Below are positions 51,707 to 60,829 of a stretch of 64,000 nt of DNA, piece by piece. Under the pieces are notes generated by a model, which was not told where the DNA came from, did no database searches, and saw only the letters and a list, made by a program, of their open reading frames with translations. The stretch spans positions 777,491,138 through 777,555,137 of the forward strand of contig NC_090438.1 of the NCBI RefSeq assembly GCF_031143425.1, read 5' to 3'. Position 1 is the stretch's first letter, and each line of letters opens with the position of its first letter. Position numbers and translations under genes: made by a program. The stretch is from Pleurodeles waltl. Lineage: Eukaryota > Chordata > Amphibia > Caudata > Salamandridae.

Positions 51707-54100
51707 TTACCCTAGATGGATGCTCAGCTCCTCACTCGAATTTAGCCCTACAGGTTCCAACGTTTCGAAGTCTATTATATATTTAGACTCTAAAACACGT
51801 AACAATCTCTCTCTATCGCCTCCCCTTTTACTCATCCTTACTTGGTCTATAACTACAAACTTCAGCAGATTCTCATTGCCAAAATGATGGCTGAAGAAGT
51901 GCCTAGCTACTGGATAGTTTTTATCCTGATTTCTAATGGCTCATCTGTGTTCTAAAACTCTTTTCTTTGCATTATGTATCGTGCTGCCCACATACAATTT
52001 TTCACATGGGCATATCAGACAGTACACACAGTAAGATGTATTGCAATTGTAATTACCTCTAATTACAAAGCTGTCTAACCTTCCTGGAACATATAATGTC
52101 CTGCAACTATTGCTGGTCTTGCAGGCTTTACACTTCATACTACAGAAGAAACCTTCCATTCCCGTATTCTGTATCCGTCCTACTGATGTTATCTCGTTGC
52201 GACACAAATTGTCCTTGAGAGATCTATTTCTCCTAAAGGTTATTTGGGGATTATCACTGATCCAGTCTGCCAAAACAGGGTCCGTCTGCAAGATATGCCA
52301 ACTCTTGCTAAGTAGTGAGCGTATTTTGTACGACTGATTACTATAGGTTGTAATGAATCTAATGGACTCACTTTCCTTCTCTTGCCTTCTGTTAGTTCCA
52401 TACAAAACATCATCTCTACTCAATGTCACCACTTTGCGTTTGGCTTGATCGATCACTTTAGCCCCATAGCCTCTGTTCCTGAACCTTTCACACATCACAT
52501 TACACTCTTGGTGAAAATCAGCTTCTTCGCTACAGTTCCTCCGGGCTCTCAACAATTCTCCAAACGGAATACTCCGTATTAGAGTCCCCGGATGTGCACT
52601 GTGCGCACTTAGTAGACTATTACCGGCTGTTGCCTTCCTATACAATTTGGACACTAATCTACTGCCCTTCACAGAAATTTCCACATCGAGGAACTCTATA
52701 CACTTTGAATCCAAATGCTCAGTAAATCTTAGGTTGCACTCATTGGTGTTCAGATCTCGCACAAATTGCATAGCTGCTTCTTCATTACCCCTCCAAATTA
52801 CAAAAATGTCATCACTAAAACGACACCACAAGACCACATTGGTATCGAATTGGGTAATTTCTTCTGACACCTGTTCCTCCCACCAGCCCATAAACAAATT
52901 TGCATAGCTGGGGGCAAAACAGGTGCCCATAGCTGTCCCTTGAAGCTGTTTGTATAGTTGACCATCAAAGATGAATACATTGTTCTTAAGACAGAACTCT
53001 ATCATAGTGCATAGCATTTCCGAATGGAAGAAAAAAGACAGTGACCTTGCTCTGAGAAAGTGTCTAATAGCTCTCACCCCCAAGCCATGATCTATGCTCG
53101 TATACAGACTAGTCACATCTAGGGTTAACAGTAAGAAGTCATCTTCCCATACGATATCCTCAATGATTTTTAAAAAATGTGTGGTGTCTTTAACATAAGA
53201 GGGTATTGACTCCACAAAAGGACGTAGGAAGAAGTCAATATATTTTGATGTACTTTCCAGGAGCGATTCCATAGCCGAAACTATAGGCCTCCCTGGTGGG
53301 TTCACCGCATCCTTGTGAATTTTGGGGAGAAGATACAGAACTGGAATTTTCGGATGATCACATTTAAGAAACAGGAATTCATCCCATTCTATCAACCCTT
53401 GATCTTTCCAATCAATGAGCATATCAATATATTTCTCATTCATTGATTTGACATCTCCCCAACTCACTTCTTCATAACACAGAGTATTGCTTAGCTGTTT
53501 CATTCCCTCTAACACATATTTGGTGGTATCTTGAATGACTACATTACCCCCCTTATCGGATTGTCTAATCACAATGGTATGGTCTTCTTTCAATTTCCGA
53601 AGGGCTTGCCACTGTTCACCTGATAAATTGCTGTTTTTCACATTCGTCACACTATATCTCAACTTTTTCAATTGTTTGGTCATTTCTCGCTCAAAAACCT
53701 CAAGGGCATCACAATGAATGGCAGGTAGAAAGGTAGATTTTGGTTTGAAATTACTCGGACAATTGCTGTTTAAAGCAATACCAGTTCCCATCAGATTGAG
53801 GATAGGGTCTTCATGGGGAACCATCCCCTCACATAAATCCATTGCTGTATGTAATACATCAATATCAGAGATACATAGATTGCTCACATTTGTTTCCACC
53901 CCCACTTTCTCATCCTTTCTAACCTTAGTGTGGTACCACTTTTTCAATTTTAACTTCCTAATGAACTTAAAGGTGTCAATCCTAGTCTGAGTGTAATTAA
54001 AACAACTGGTTGGGCAGAATGACAGGCCCAGAGATAAGAGGTCCTCTTCAACAGCAGACAAAGTTCTGCTGGAGAGATTTATAATATTCATAGTTTTCAC
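51707..54100 (-). pseudogene. Penelope-like ORF2: reverse transcriptase plus GIY-YIG endonuclease, one premature stop
   Basis: The frame from 54100 (first codon GTG; first ATG at 54091) is open for 719 codons to a TGA at 51943-51941. It then continues in the same frame for 77 codons to TAA at 51707. Visible motifs are QSDKGG (about 180), YLLPKIHK (256), GRPIVSA (270), LTLDVTSLYTSI with the motif A Asp (325-336), QGTAMGTCFAPSYANLF (387-403), FSDDIF as motif C (428), FLDVEI (470) and YRK. C-terminal are a CxxxCxxC-type cluster (653-666) and a GIY-YIG-like CVYC...LYVGST (691-707). The stop falls inside the GIY-YIG domain, and the residues beyond it (ARHF...H, ERLLRVLES) fit the domain's end. RT uses FSDD rather than YxDD. 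The rest of the frame is intact. Confidence 0.92.
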
Positions 54101-55011
54101 TTGCGTGCTCGAGTTATCATTCCCTGGGGTCTTGTATCGTCTCCTGCGCCCCCTCTTCTTGGCCTGTCTATTCCTCTCCCTCTTCCTCTGACTCCTCGTC
54201 CTCTGCCTTTCTGGGGGTGAGTTCCCTTGTGTTGATCCATCCTTCCCTGGTTCAACAGTCTGAATTGCTTTAAAAAATTCAATCTGTCCACTTCTTTATC
54301 TGATGCCGGAGCCCCAGCCAAAGCAGTGTCTGATACATCTGAGAGATTCCCATCCGAAATGTCACTTTCTTCCCGTTCCTCAATTGGTTGGCTAATTTGT
54401 TCAAAGTCCCTTGAATTTAGTTCGGTAACTTCCTCATTGTACATATGATCATATTTCCGCTGAAATGTTAAAATGCGGCCAGCCTGATAATCCTTAAAGT
54501 CCCTTATGAATTTTCTCTGCTTTTTGGCAGTGATCTCTTCCTCAAATTTGCAGAGTTTTTTCTCTAAATTTTTCATATACTCATCAAATGTTTCCTGCGT
54601 GATTAGTGCCAATATCTCCAATCTTACTTTCTCCATCTCTTCTAGGGTCCTACTCCTATCTTTCATTGCATATTTCGTCAATATACGCATCATATTCAAT
54701 GAGCTCTGTTTCGAATTCTCAGCCCACTCCTCGAGCATTTCTGGATCAGGATCCTCATAAGTAGGTACAGTATAAATCCTCAACCCCCTAGGGACACGCT
54801 CCACCTCAATATATCTCTGTAATGACTCAACCTCCCACCATTTCGACAATTCTCTTCTATGCAGTTTTTCCATTTTTTCATACAAAGTTTGTAGTTTCAC
54901 TTCCACCTTCAAATTACTACGACTGGGCTGTGTACTGGGCCCCTCATTCATCTGGGCAAAGAATAATTTATTCGATTTTTCCTTTCGTTGGGCTTCCCAT
55001 CCGGAAGCCAT
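54097..55011 (-). CDS. Penelope-like ORF1, helical RGG-tailed protein
   Basis: A 304-codon open frame starting at ATG 55011, just inside the right terminal repeat, and ending at TGA 54099-54097, overlapping the ORF2 frame. Residues about 35-215 are charged and helix-prone with a distinctive KWWEVESLQRYIEVERVPRG motif (about 58-77) and coiled-coil-like EEMEKVRLEI and NLEKKLCKFEEEI stretches. An acidic linker (about 210-240) leads to an RGG-like Gly/Arg tail (GRGRGVRGRGRG, about 268-279). The composition suggests RNA binding or oligomerisation, analogous to Gag or L1 ORF1p, but I know of no named domain. It is intact, which is notable next to an ORF2 with a single stop. Confidence 0.82.
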   Translation of the reverse strand: MASGWEAQRKEKSNKLFFAQMNEGPSTQPSRSNLKVEVKLQTLYEKMEKLHRRELSKWWEVESLQRYIEVERVPRGLRIYTVPTYEDPDPEMLEEWAENSKQSSLNMMRILTKYAMKDRSRTLEEMEKVRLEILALITQETFDEYMKNLEKKLCKFEEEITAKKQRKFIRDFKDYQAGRILTFQRKYDHMYNEEVTELNSRDFEQISQPIEEREESDISDGNLSDVSDTALAGAPASDKEVDRLNFLKQFRLLNQGRMDQHKGTHPQKGRGRGVRGRGRGIDRPRRGGAGDDTRPQGMITRARK

Positions 55012-55176
55012 AATTGCTGAAATAAATTGGATGATTGACCAATTGAACAGGTAACAATGTCCCTGGTATTATCTTGGATGTGGGCAAAAGGCACCTTAAA
55101 TCTGGTGCATTTCCCACTCTGTTCCTATACCGTGTTCCTACCAGGAAGGCATTCGAAGCTGGGCCATTTTAATATA

Positions 55177-55757
55177 ATATACCAATATGAGATTCCCCAA
55201 AAATATGAGATCCCCCAAAAGTTTTGTGTAGGTGTACAGGTCTATTTGGATGGTATAGGATGATAAGTAATTAATTCAAGCATAGTTAATAATGCTCAGG
55301 ATTTAAGTGATATATTGAATTTTAAATTTTGAAAACATTCATAGTTAACAAACTTTTATTATGCAATGAATTATTCTATTTACAATTTTTGTATTTTGGC
55401 AATTGAATTTTACTCTATTTATTGTGCGAATTATGATATCACATTAATTTAAAGATTCTGATGGATTTGAACAATAATTTGAGTTGTATTTTGATAGGAC
55501 TATGGTACAAACTACTGTGAAACTTATTTATAGATGCACTTTAAGATGGCCGCCACATTTTGTGTCTTTTGGTGGGGATTTGAGATGTTGTCTGTTTTTT
55601 ATGTCTAGGATTGCATGGTTTTTAACTTGGGGCACTGTAACAGTGATGTATCCATGAGTAAGGCTGCTGCCGAAACGCGTTGGATTTGTGTGCTGAAATA
55701 AATTGATTTGCACCTTGGAGGTGTCCTGGGTCTCCTGTTATTTGGAGGAGAGTTGGA

Positions 55758-55760
<3 letters not shown>
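55177..55760 (+). repeat. Penelope-like terminal repeat (pLTR), 5' copy, inverted
   Basis: Inverse of 50961-51544, at the start side of the ORFs but in opposite orientation to them. It ends exactly where a (TA)n tract begins (55761). The hammerhead-like motif is on the + strand. Confidence 0.93.
55650..55685 (+). ncRNA. Hammerhead-ribozyme-like motif in 5' pLTR (degenerate core)
   Basis: Identical to the motif in the other repeat: ATCC/GGAT stem I, GGC/GCC stem II with TGCT loop, GAAA box and ACGCGT stem III. It shares the non-canonical ATGAGTAA core. Both copies carry the same changes, so they were present in the template before insertion. Confidence 0.55.

Positions 55761-55808
<48 letters not shown>
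55761..55808. repeat. (TA)n microsatellite
   Basis: A near-perfect run of TA dinucleotides of about 48 bp directly abuts the right end of the Penelope-like element. It probably represents the insertion target. Confidence 0.9.
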
Positions 55809-55810
<2 letters not shown>

Positions 55811-55822
55811 AATACATATATA

Positions 55823-55942
55823 CACAGCAGGAACAGCCTGAGAGCAGGTCTTTTTTCATAAATTTGCTATATATGTATATATAAATATTCATATATAGCA
55901 AATTTATGAAAAAAGACCTGCTCTCAGGCTGTTCCTGCTGTG
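55823..55942. repeat. Perfect palindrome, 53-bp arms with 14-bp AT spacer
   Basis: The left arm begins CACAGCAGGAACAGCCTGAG and its exact inverse ends at 55942 (CTCAGGCTGTTCCTGCTGTG). The spacer 55876-55889 is AT only. No mismatches were seen. No matching target duplication was found in the flanks, so a small foldback transposon is possible but not shown. Confidence 0.9.
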
Positions 55943-56153
55943 ATTTCACTGATGAAAACAGATTTCGATGAGCTTTGACTGTGAAAACAGTCTTGATCAC
56001 AATAAGGAACAGAGGTGTATTTACATTTGAAATAAATAAAGGAAGGACTCATGTCAGACACATAGCCAACTGGTATAACAGTCATCATCTTGGAATGACT
56101 TTTAAGAAAAGCATTGCTCACTGACTCTAGTTAGCTTTGATTTTAAAAGGAAT
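55943..56153. other. Unassigned spacer
   Basis: Sequence between the palindrome and the second DIRS element. Nothing was recognised. Confidence 0.4.
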
Positions 56154-56258
56154 TATCTGATAGAGACGTATAGCCGCAGATTCTTTACCTTAGAATTATC
56201 TCCAGGCATCAGAATGGACAAGAAATATTTCATGGGCAGTACCCCTGCACACCGGTAG

Positions 56259-57836
56259 GTGGTGTTTTTATGGTTCCATGTGGCAAGGATGTCCACTAGA
56301 AAAGCGGGCTTCAAGCCCTGCAGCGCCTGCCACCAACAGATGTTGGTGATGGACTCGCATCTTGTTTGTCTCTTGTGCCTCGAACGCGACCATAACACAA
56401 AGGCCTGCATCGATTGCTGCACAATGCACTCCAAGGTCTTGAGGGAGTGAGCCCTCAAGCTCCTTGCCTCTCAACTTGAAATGCTGCAGTGACCTCGATC
56501 CCGGTCAAGAGGAGGGTCCCAGGATACATCGCAGGGCCATCAATCTTTGTCGCACTCAAAGTTGTTTTGGCGTTCGGGAAAGTCCCACAAAAAGAAAAAG
56601 AGCAAGAAGTCGAAGAGGTCTTTGACTTCACCTTCTCCGTCGAAAGCATCCAATGAGATGGGGGAATGTTGTCATTTGAAGCGTGACTCTGCGGTTCAGC
56701 CTGCATCTGGGCTGGCTCTGTGCCTCCTCAAGTTTCTGAGACCCGGAGCGACCCCTCGCTCAACTCTGTGAATCTTATGAGACCATGCACCATGTATTTG
56801 GATGGCCTGTTCCCGCTTGCACGCCTTTGGGCCCCGCAAGACCACGGCGGCCTCTACTGGTTCCCCACTAGTGGGTCCACCCACGCCACCATTCGAGCCC
56901 CATGGATCCACAGAAAGATCTGGATTGGCACTGGTCATACCATCTCGACCTTACCTACGCCAGTTCCAGTGATGATGCTCTCAGTGTACCCCCAGTGGTG
57001 CCCCCCATTCTTATTCCCAACTCAGACATCAAGCCGAAGGGATGTCGTCCAATGCCACTCTGGAGCATTTCCATGGGCCAGGAATTGGAGAAGATTGGGA
57101 GGTGCCACTGGACCGTGGGGGAATACCAGCCCCTAGACCCCAGCATGGACTGCAGGGAGGACTTGGCGGACACTAGTGGACTGGACACCTCCCCAGATAC
57201 TGGCATGGTCACTCCTCATACCATGGCTACAGAGGAGGGGGCTTCTTTTGTTATGGTGGTGAGAATGGAGGGTGAAGTCCTGGACCTTAGCCTTCCCTCA
57301 ATGAAAGTCAAGACTAACGTCTTGACAGAGGTGCTTCAGCCAGGAGTGACCCCCCTCAGAACTGCTTCTCCCATTTAATGAAGCCCTTGTGGACGTCCTA
57401 CTTGAGACTTGGTCCAAGTTCAGCATAGGGGTTCCTGTGAACAGGACTATTGCCCACCACCATTGCCCTGTCCCAAGGAACTCCAATCTCCTCGCACAAC
57501 ACCTTACCCCAAAGAGGTTGGTGATACAAGCCTCTACTTCCCATGTAAACCCTGGTGCATTCTCTTTCAAACCACCGGAATCCACGAGGCTACTGTTATC
57601 CATGAACACTGTGTGCCTTTTCTGCTGTTACTCCCATGCAACATGGGATTCAGTTACACACATGCTACCCATTGTCCCGGAGTAGGCTCGGGCCATTGTC
57701 TCCCAAGCTTTTTGCAGAAGGGAGAGATGCAGCCAAGTTCATGATCAGATGTGGGCTAGACATAACCGACTCAGTAAGCAGAGCAGTTTCTTCATCAGTA
57801 CCTAACCATCTTCTTAAACAAGCTTATTCTTCACAC
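56259..57836 (+). pseudogene. DIRS gag-like protein, frameshifted
   Basis: Early on is a Cys/His knuckle-like motif (KPCSACHQQM...CLLCLERDH...CIDCCTMH). Later segments give EVLDLSLPSMKVKTNVLTEV with LQPG (about 57275-57345). Near the end is KFMIRCGLDITDSVSRAVSS (57736-57795). The order and motifs match the antisense copy at 36686-38386. Several frame changes break it, and the end of gag is missing at the internal deletion. Confidence 0.75.
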
Positions 57837-57840
57837 TAGA

Positions 57841-58270
57841 GTTTCGTTAAGGCCAAACGTTGTCACTCTCTTTCACGTAGGCCAGTCCAAAACCCCGCCA
57901 ACATTGTATGCTCCGCCACTTCCCTCTAAGGAAGAGGAGCGATTACATCTATTGGACCCAAAAAGATTTTTGTCTTTCTACCTTGACCGCATGAACATTT
58001 TTTAGATGTCCTTCCAACTGTTTGGAGCCAAGAAGAGGAAAGCTCCTGATGGATCGTGCTCTACATTAAAATCTGCTATGCACTAAGAAGCAAACCCCTA
58101 TGGGTTTGCATTCTCTTTCCACAAGAACTAAGGCTGTGACCTCTACATTAGCATACAGATTTCCGGTCTCTGCAAATGTTCACCAAGCCCTACTTCCTGG
58201 ACAGTAAGGTCAATCGTGATGGGCACTTTGCCTGTTCGGTCCTACAGGATTTTCTAGTATGAATTTGTTC
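57841..58270 (+). pseudogene. DIRS tyrosine recombinase remnant
   Basis: Contains VSLRPNVVTLFHVGQS, PSKEEERLHLLDPKRFLSFY and LDRMN, then a TAG. Further pieces in other frames have STRTKAVTSTLA and FTKPYFLD. Compared with the other copy (HCTR and KHY), the His of H-x-x-R is Leu and the His before the Tyr is Pro, while the Tyr is kept. Multiple stops and frameshifts make it non-functional. Confidence 0.75.
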
Positions 58271-58790
58271 TGCATACCCACCTTCTGGGAGGTATTGCTT
58301 TGATAGCTATTCTACGATAAGGAGTCTGTGTCTAGAACTCTCTGTCAGCTGAACTAGTTACTTACCTTTGGTAACGCCTTTCCAGGTAGTCTCTGTCTAG
58401 CCACAGATTCCGTACCAATCCACCCATCTTTCTGATTCTGTGAACAGATTTCTAGCGTTAATGCTGTTCCACTTTCAGGGCCCTACGGTTCCACACCAGT
58501 GGTCAGTGTTCTTCAAGGCTCCCTGCTCCTGGCATGGATAGTTGCAAAATGAAACTGATGTCAGCTTGCTATGGTGGCTCCAACACAGGCATCGCACAAT
58601 GTAATTTCTGGCACAGACAATGCTGACAACGCCATGGAGCAGGACCTCGCCACCTCCTAGCTTGCAGGGAAACTGCTCACAAAAATCTTGGGATCCAGTC
58701 TGGCACCTGGGTTTAATTTTAAGGTAAGGAATTTGTGGCTAGATAGTCTCTACCAGATAAGGCATTAACAAAAGTAGGTAACTTGTTCTT

Positions 58791-59039
58791 TATAGATCAA
58801 AAATAACATTTTCCAAGCTTAAACTAGCCACCCTAAAGGTGGGTCTGGAAAGTTGAGTGCTTATTCTTAACTTACAATTAGTTTAACAATGGTTGTACCT
58901 GTTAGAGTATTCTATGGATACGACAACAACGTATTCATGACCATAATAACCTACAATCACAGGAACAACTATTGTGCCAAACTTCAAACAACACAGTAAT
59001 TTGGCATTTCACTCATCTCTCAATACACAATATGTAAAA
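58791..59039. other. Unassigned spacer
   Basis: Between DIRS and LINE sequence. No feature was recognised. Confidence 0.4.
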
Positions 59040-60555
59040 TATCTTCCTGCATTTCTCTAGTAAAGTCTGTGTTTTCTAGTCTGCATCAAAAATTACATTT
59101 GTTGAAATGAGCACCAGTATTCCAACTTCCTGGCAGACAGTGAATATTGTCCCTATCTATAAGAAGGGTAACAAACAAGACCCTAAGTGGTATAGGCTCA
59201 TTTTTGTAATTGATTCAGATGCCAAAATTGTGGGGCATCTTATTCTTCATAGTAATGAGGCTTCGGGAAATAAGAATAAGGTACAGTTTGAATTCAGAGC
59301 AGAATTTGGGACCCAAGAGAAGTGCTTGAAATGCATCTAATTATAGAAAAGTACACTGTGGCCAAAAAAGGAACTCTATACCCTTCCTTTATGGATCTCA
59401 GCAGTGCTTTTGACTGGATAAACCAATCAAAGCAATGAGGCATCCTGTTACATATTGGCCTACCACATCTTCTTGTAAATTTTTATGGGCCCTACACTGT
59501 GGGGTTTCTGCCTTTGTGAGGCATTGGTCTGAGGGGAGTGTACTCAGAGACATTTTAAGACATGGGAAAAGTGGGCACTGTTCCAGGAGCCTAGCCTTTC
59601 AGGGGGACACCGTAATAGTGCTGGCTCTGCTCTACAAAGTCTTGTCCTGATGACATTGAGTGATTCTTAAACTTTGATTGTTTTGAATACCATTTTTGTA
59701 TAATGTAATTTAAATATGTGTAATGTGTGAGTGTTTTACATTTTGGAGAAAAAGTTTGTGTTCATAGTCTTCACTACCATGAAACATCGGTAAAACATTT
59801 GTTTTACAAACAGGACCTCGAATATGAGAAATTGGCCGGGGAGGTCATAGAGATTATTTGCAATTATATTAGTAAATTGCTGCTTTATTACACTATTGAA
59901 AATACACATTACAGTCCTTGAATTTTATATGGAAATACATTTACAGTTTGGACCAATGTGTCAATGTCATGGACAAAAAAGGCATGAAAGAGCTGTAATT
60001 GGATCATGAATGCAAATATATTCCGAACAAGGGCCCTGAAAATGAGTTTTGCCCAGGTCCCCAATATCCTTAAGATGTCTCTGAGTGCATTAAACCTTTT
60101 GGGCTAGCCAGAGGGGTTCACTAAGACTGTATCCTTCCCCCTAAATTATTAATTCTGCATATTAAGGGGTTGACCAATTTTCTGTTAGCCAACAACAAGG
60201 ACGTACCAAAGGTGGGACACCAGTTTGTTTTGGCGCTGCTATATGCAGATTATGCCATCTTAATTGCCGCCCCCCCCCAATGGTTTTAGAGTCCTTGTTG
60301 ATATTTTTTTCAAGTTTATGGATAGCCTGGATCTCTAGATGAACATGTCTAAAACTCATTACATTGCCTGTGGTAACCAATGACAAAAGGGCAAGCAAAT
60401 CATTAAGAGAAAAACAATTAGGAGAGTGTTTGATTTCTCACATCTTGGGGTGACCTTTGATACATGGAGCACCTGATTAGCTTGCATGTCGCACAGGTGT
60501 GTCCATTATAATAATCTGTGGCGGCGTTTTCTGACCTAGCTAGAAAGGTGAGAAC
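59040..60555 (+). pseudogene. LINE reverse-transcriptase fragments, interrupted by Harbinger-2
   Basis: The segment 59107-59340 contains IPTSWQTVNIVPIYKKGNKQ followed by DPKWYRL, an RT N-terminal motif. Downstream in other frames is FMDLSSAFD (motif A, about 59390). After a stretch resembling a LINE 3' tail (about 59640-59730), another RT piece has LLYADYAILIAA (about 60237-60272; motif C with YADY instead of YADD). At 60555 the sequence is cut by the Harbinger-2 element and resumes at 63959 with an open PVLPILEIYKCK reading to the window end. Wording resembles the antisense LINE at 39590-43700. Broken throughout. Confidence 0.7.
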
Positions 60556-60829
60556 TAGGGGCCAGAAATATCAAGCTCCTGGTTTGCATTTCTTAAATAG
60601 CGAATTAGAAATGCAAATACCGAATCGCTAAAACTAGCGAATCAGTATTTGCAAATCACAAATTTCGAAAACAGCAACCTGGAACAGCCTGATGACATCA
60701 CAACCGGGAAGTGAGTAGGTCCATGCTGTTTCCAGAAGCCCCACCCACAGGATCAGGCAGAGGACACAGTGAGGACCCAGCGAAGCACAGGGAGGCAGTC
60801 TTGAGAGCCTGCTATGACCAAACAGGATA

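Larger units (their letters stand above)
50889..55760 (-). mobile_element. Penelope-like retroelement with inverted terminal repeats and two ORFs
   Basis: The element runs right to left. The right terminal repeat (55760-55177) is followed by ORF1 (55011-54097), then ORF2 (54100-51707) with reverse transcriptase and a C-terminal GIY-YIG endonuclease, then the left terminal repeat (51544-50961) and about 72 bp more. The terminal repeats are both 584 bp, nearly identical and inverted relative to each other, an arrangement known for Penelope-like pLTRs. Near-identity implies a recent insertion. The 72 bp between the left repeat and the TA tract have no counterpart on the right. The element lies about 1.7 kb downstream of TPMT, antisense to it. 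Confidence 0.9.
56154..58790 (+). mobile_element. DIRS-type retrotransposon, internally deleted
   Basis: It begins ATCTGATAGAGACGTATAGC, a variant of the DIRS terminus at 38501. Gag-like sequence (56259-57836) runs directly into a tyrosine recombinase (57841-58270), and it ends with complementary terminal repeats (GGTAACGCC... near 58371; AGTCTCTACCAGATAAGG near 58745). The reverse transcriptase, RNase H and methylase regions of full DIRS elements are absent, joined cleanly from late gag to recombinase. Related to the copy at 32484-38501 but in the opposite orientation. Confidence 0.83.

Noticed and set aside
55650..55685. Calling a fully active hammerhead ribozyme
   Set aside because: The conserved CTGANGA box is not intact; positions equivalent to C3 and G8 are changed, so only a hammerhead-like motif is claimed.
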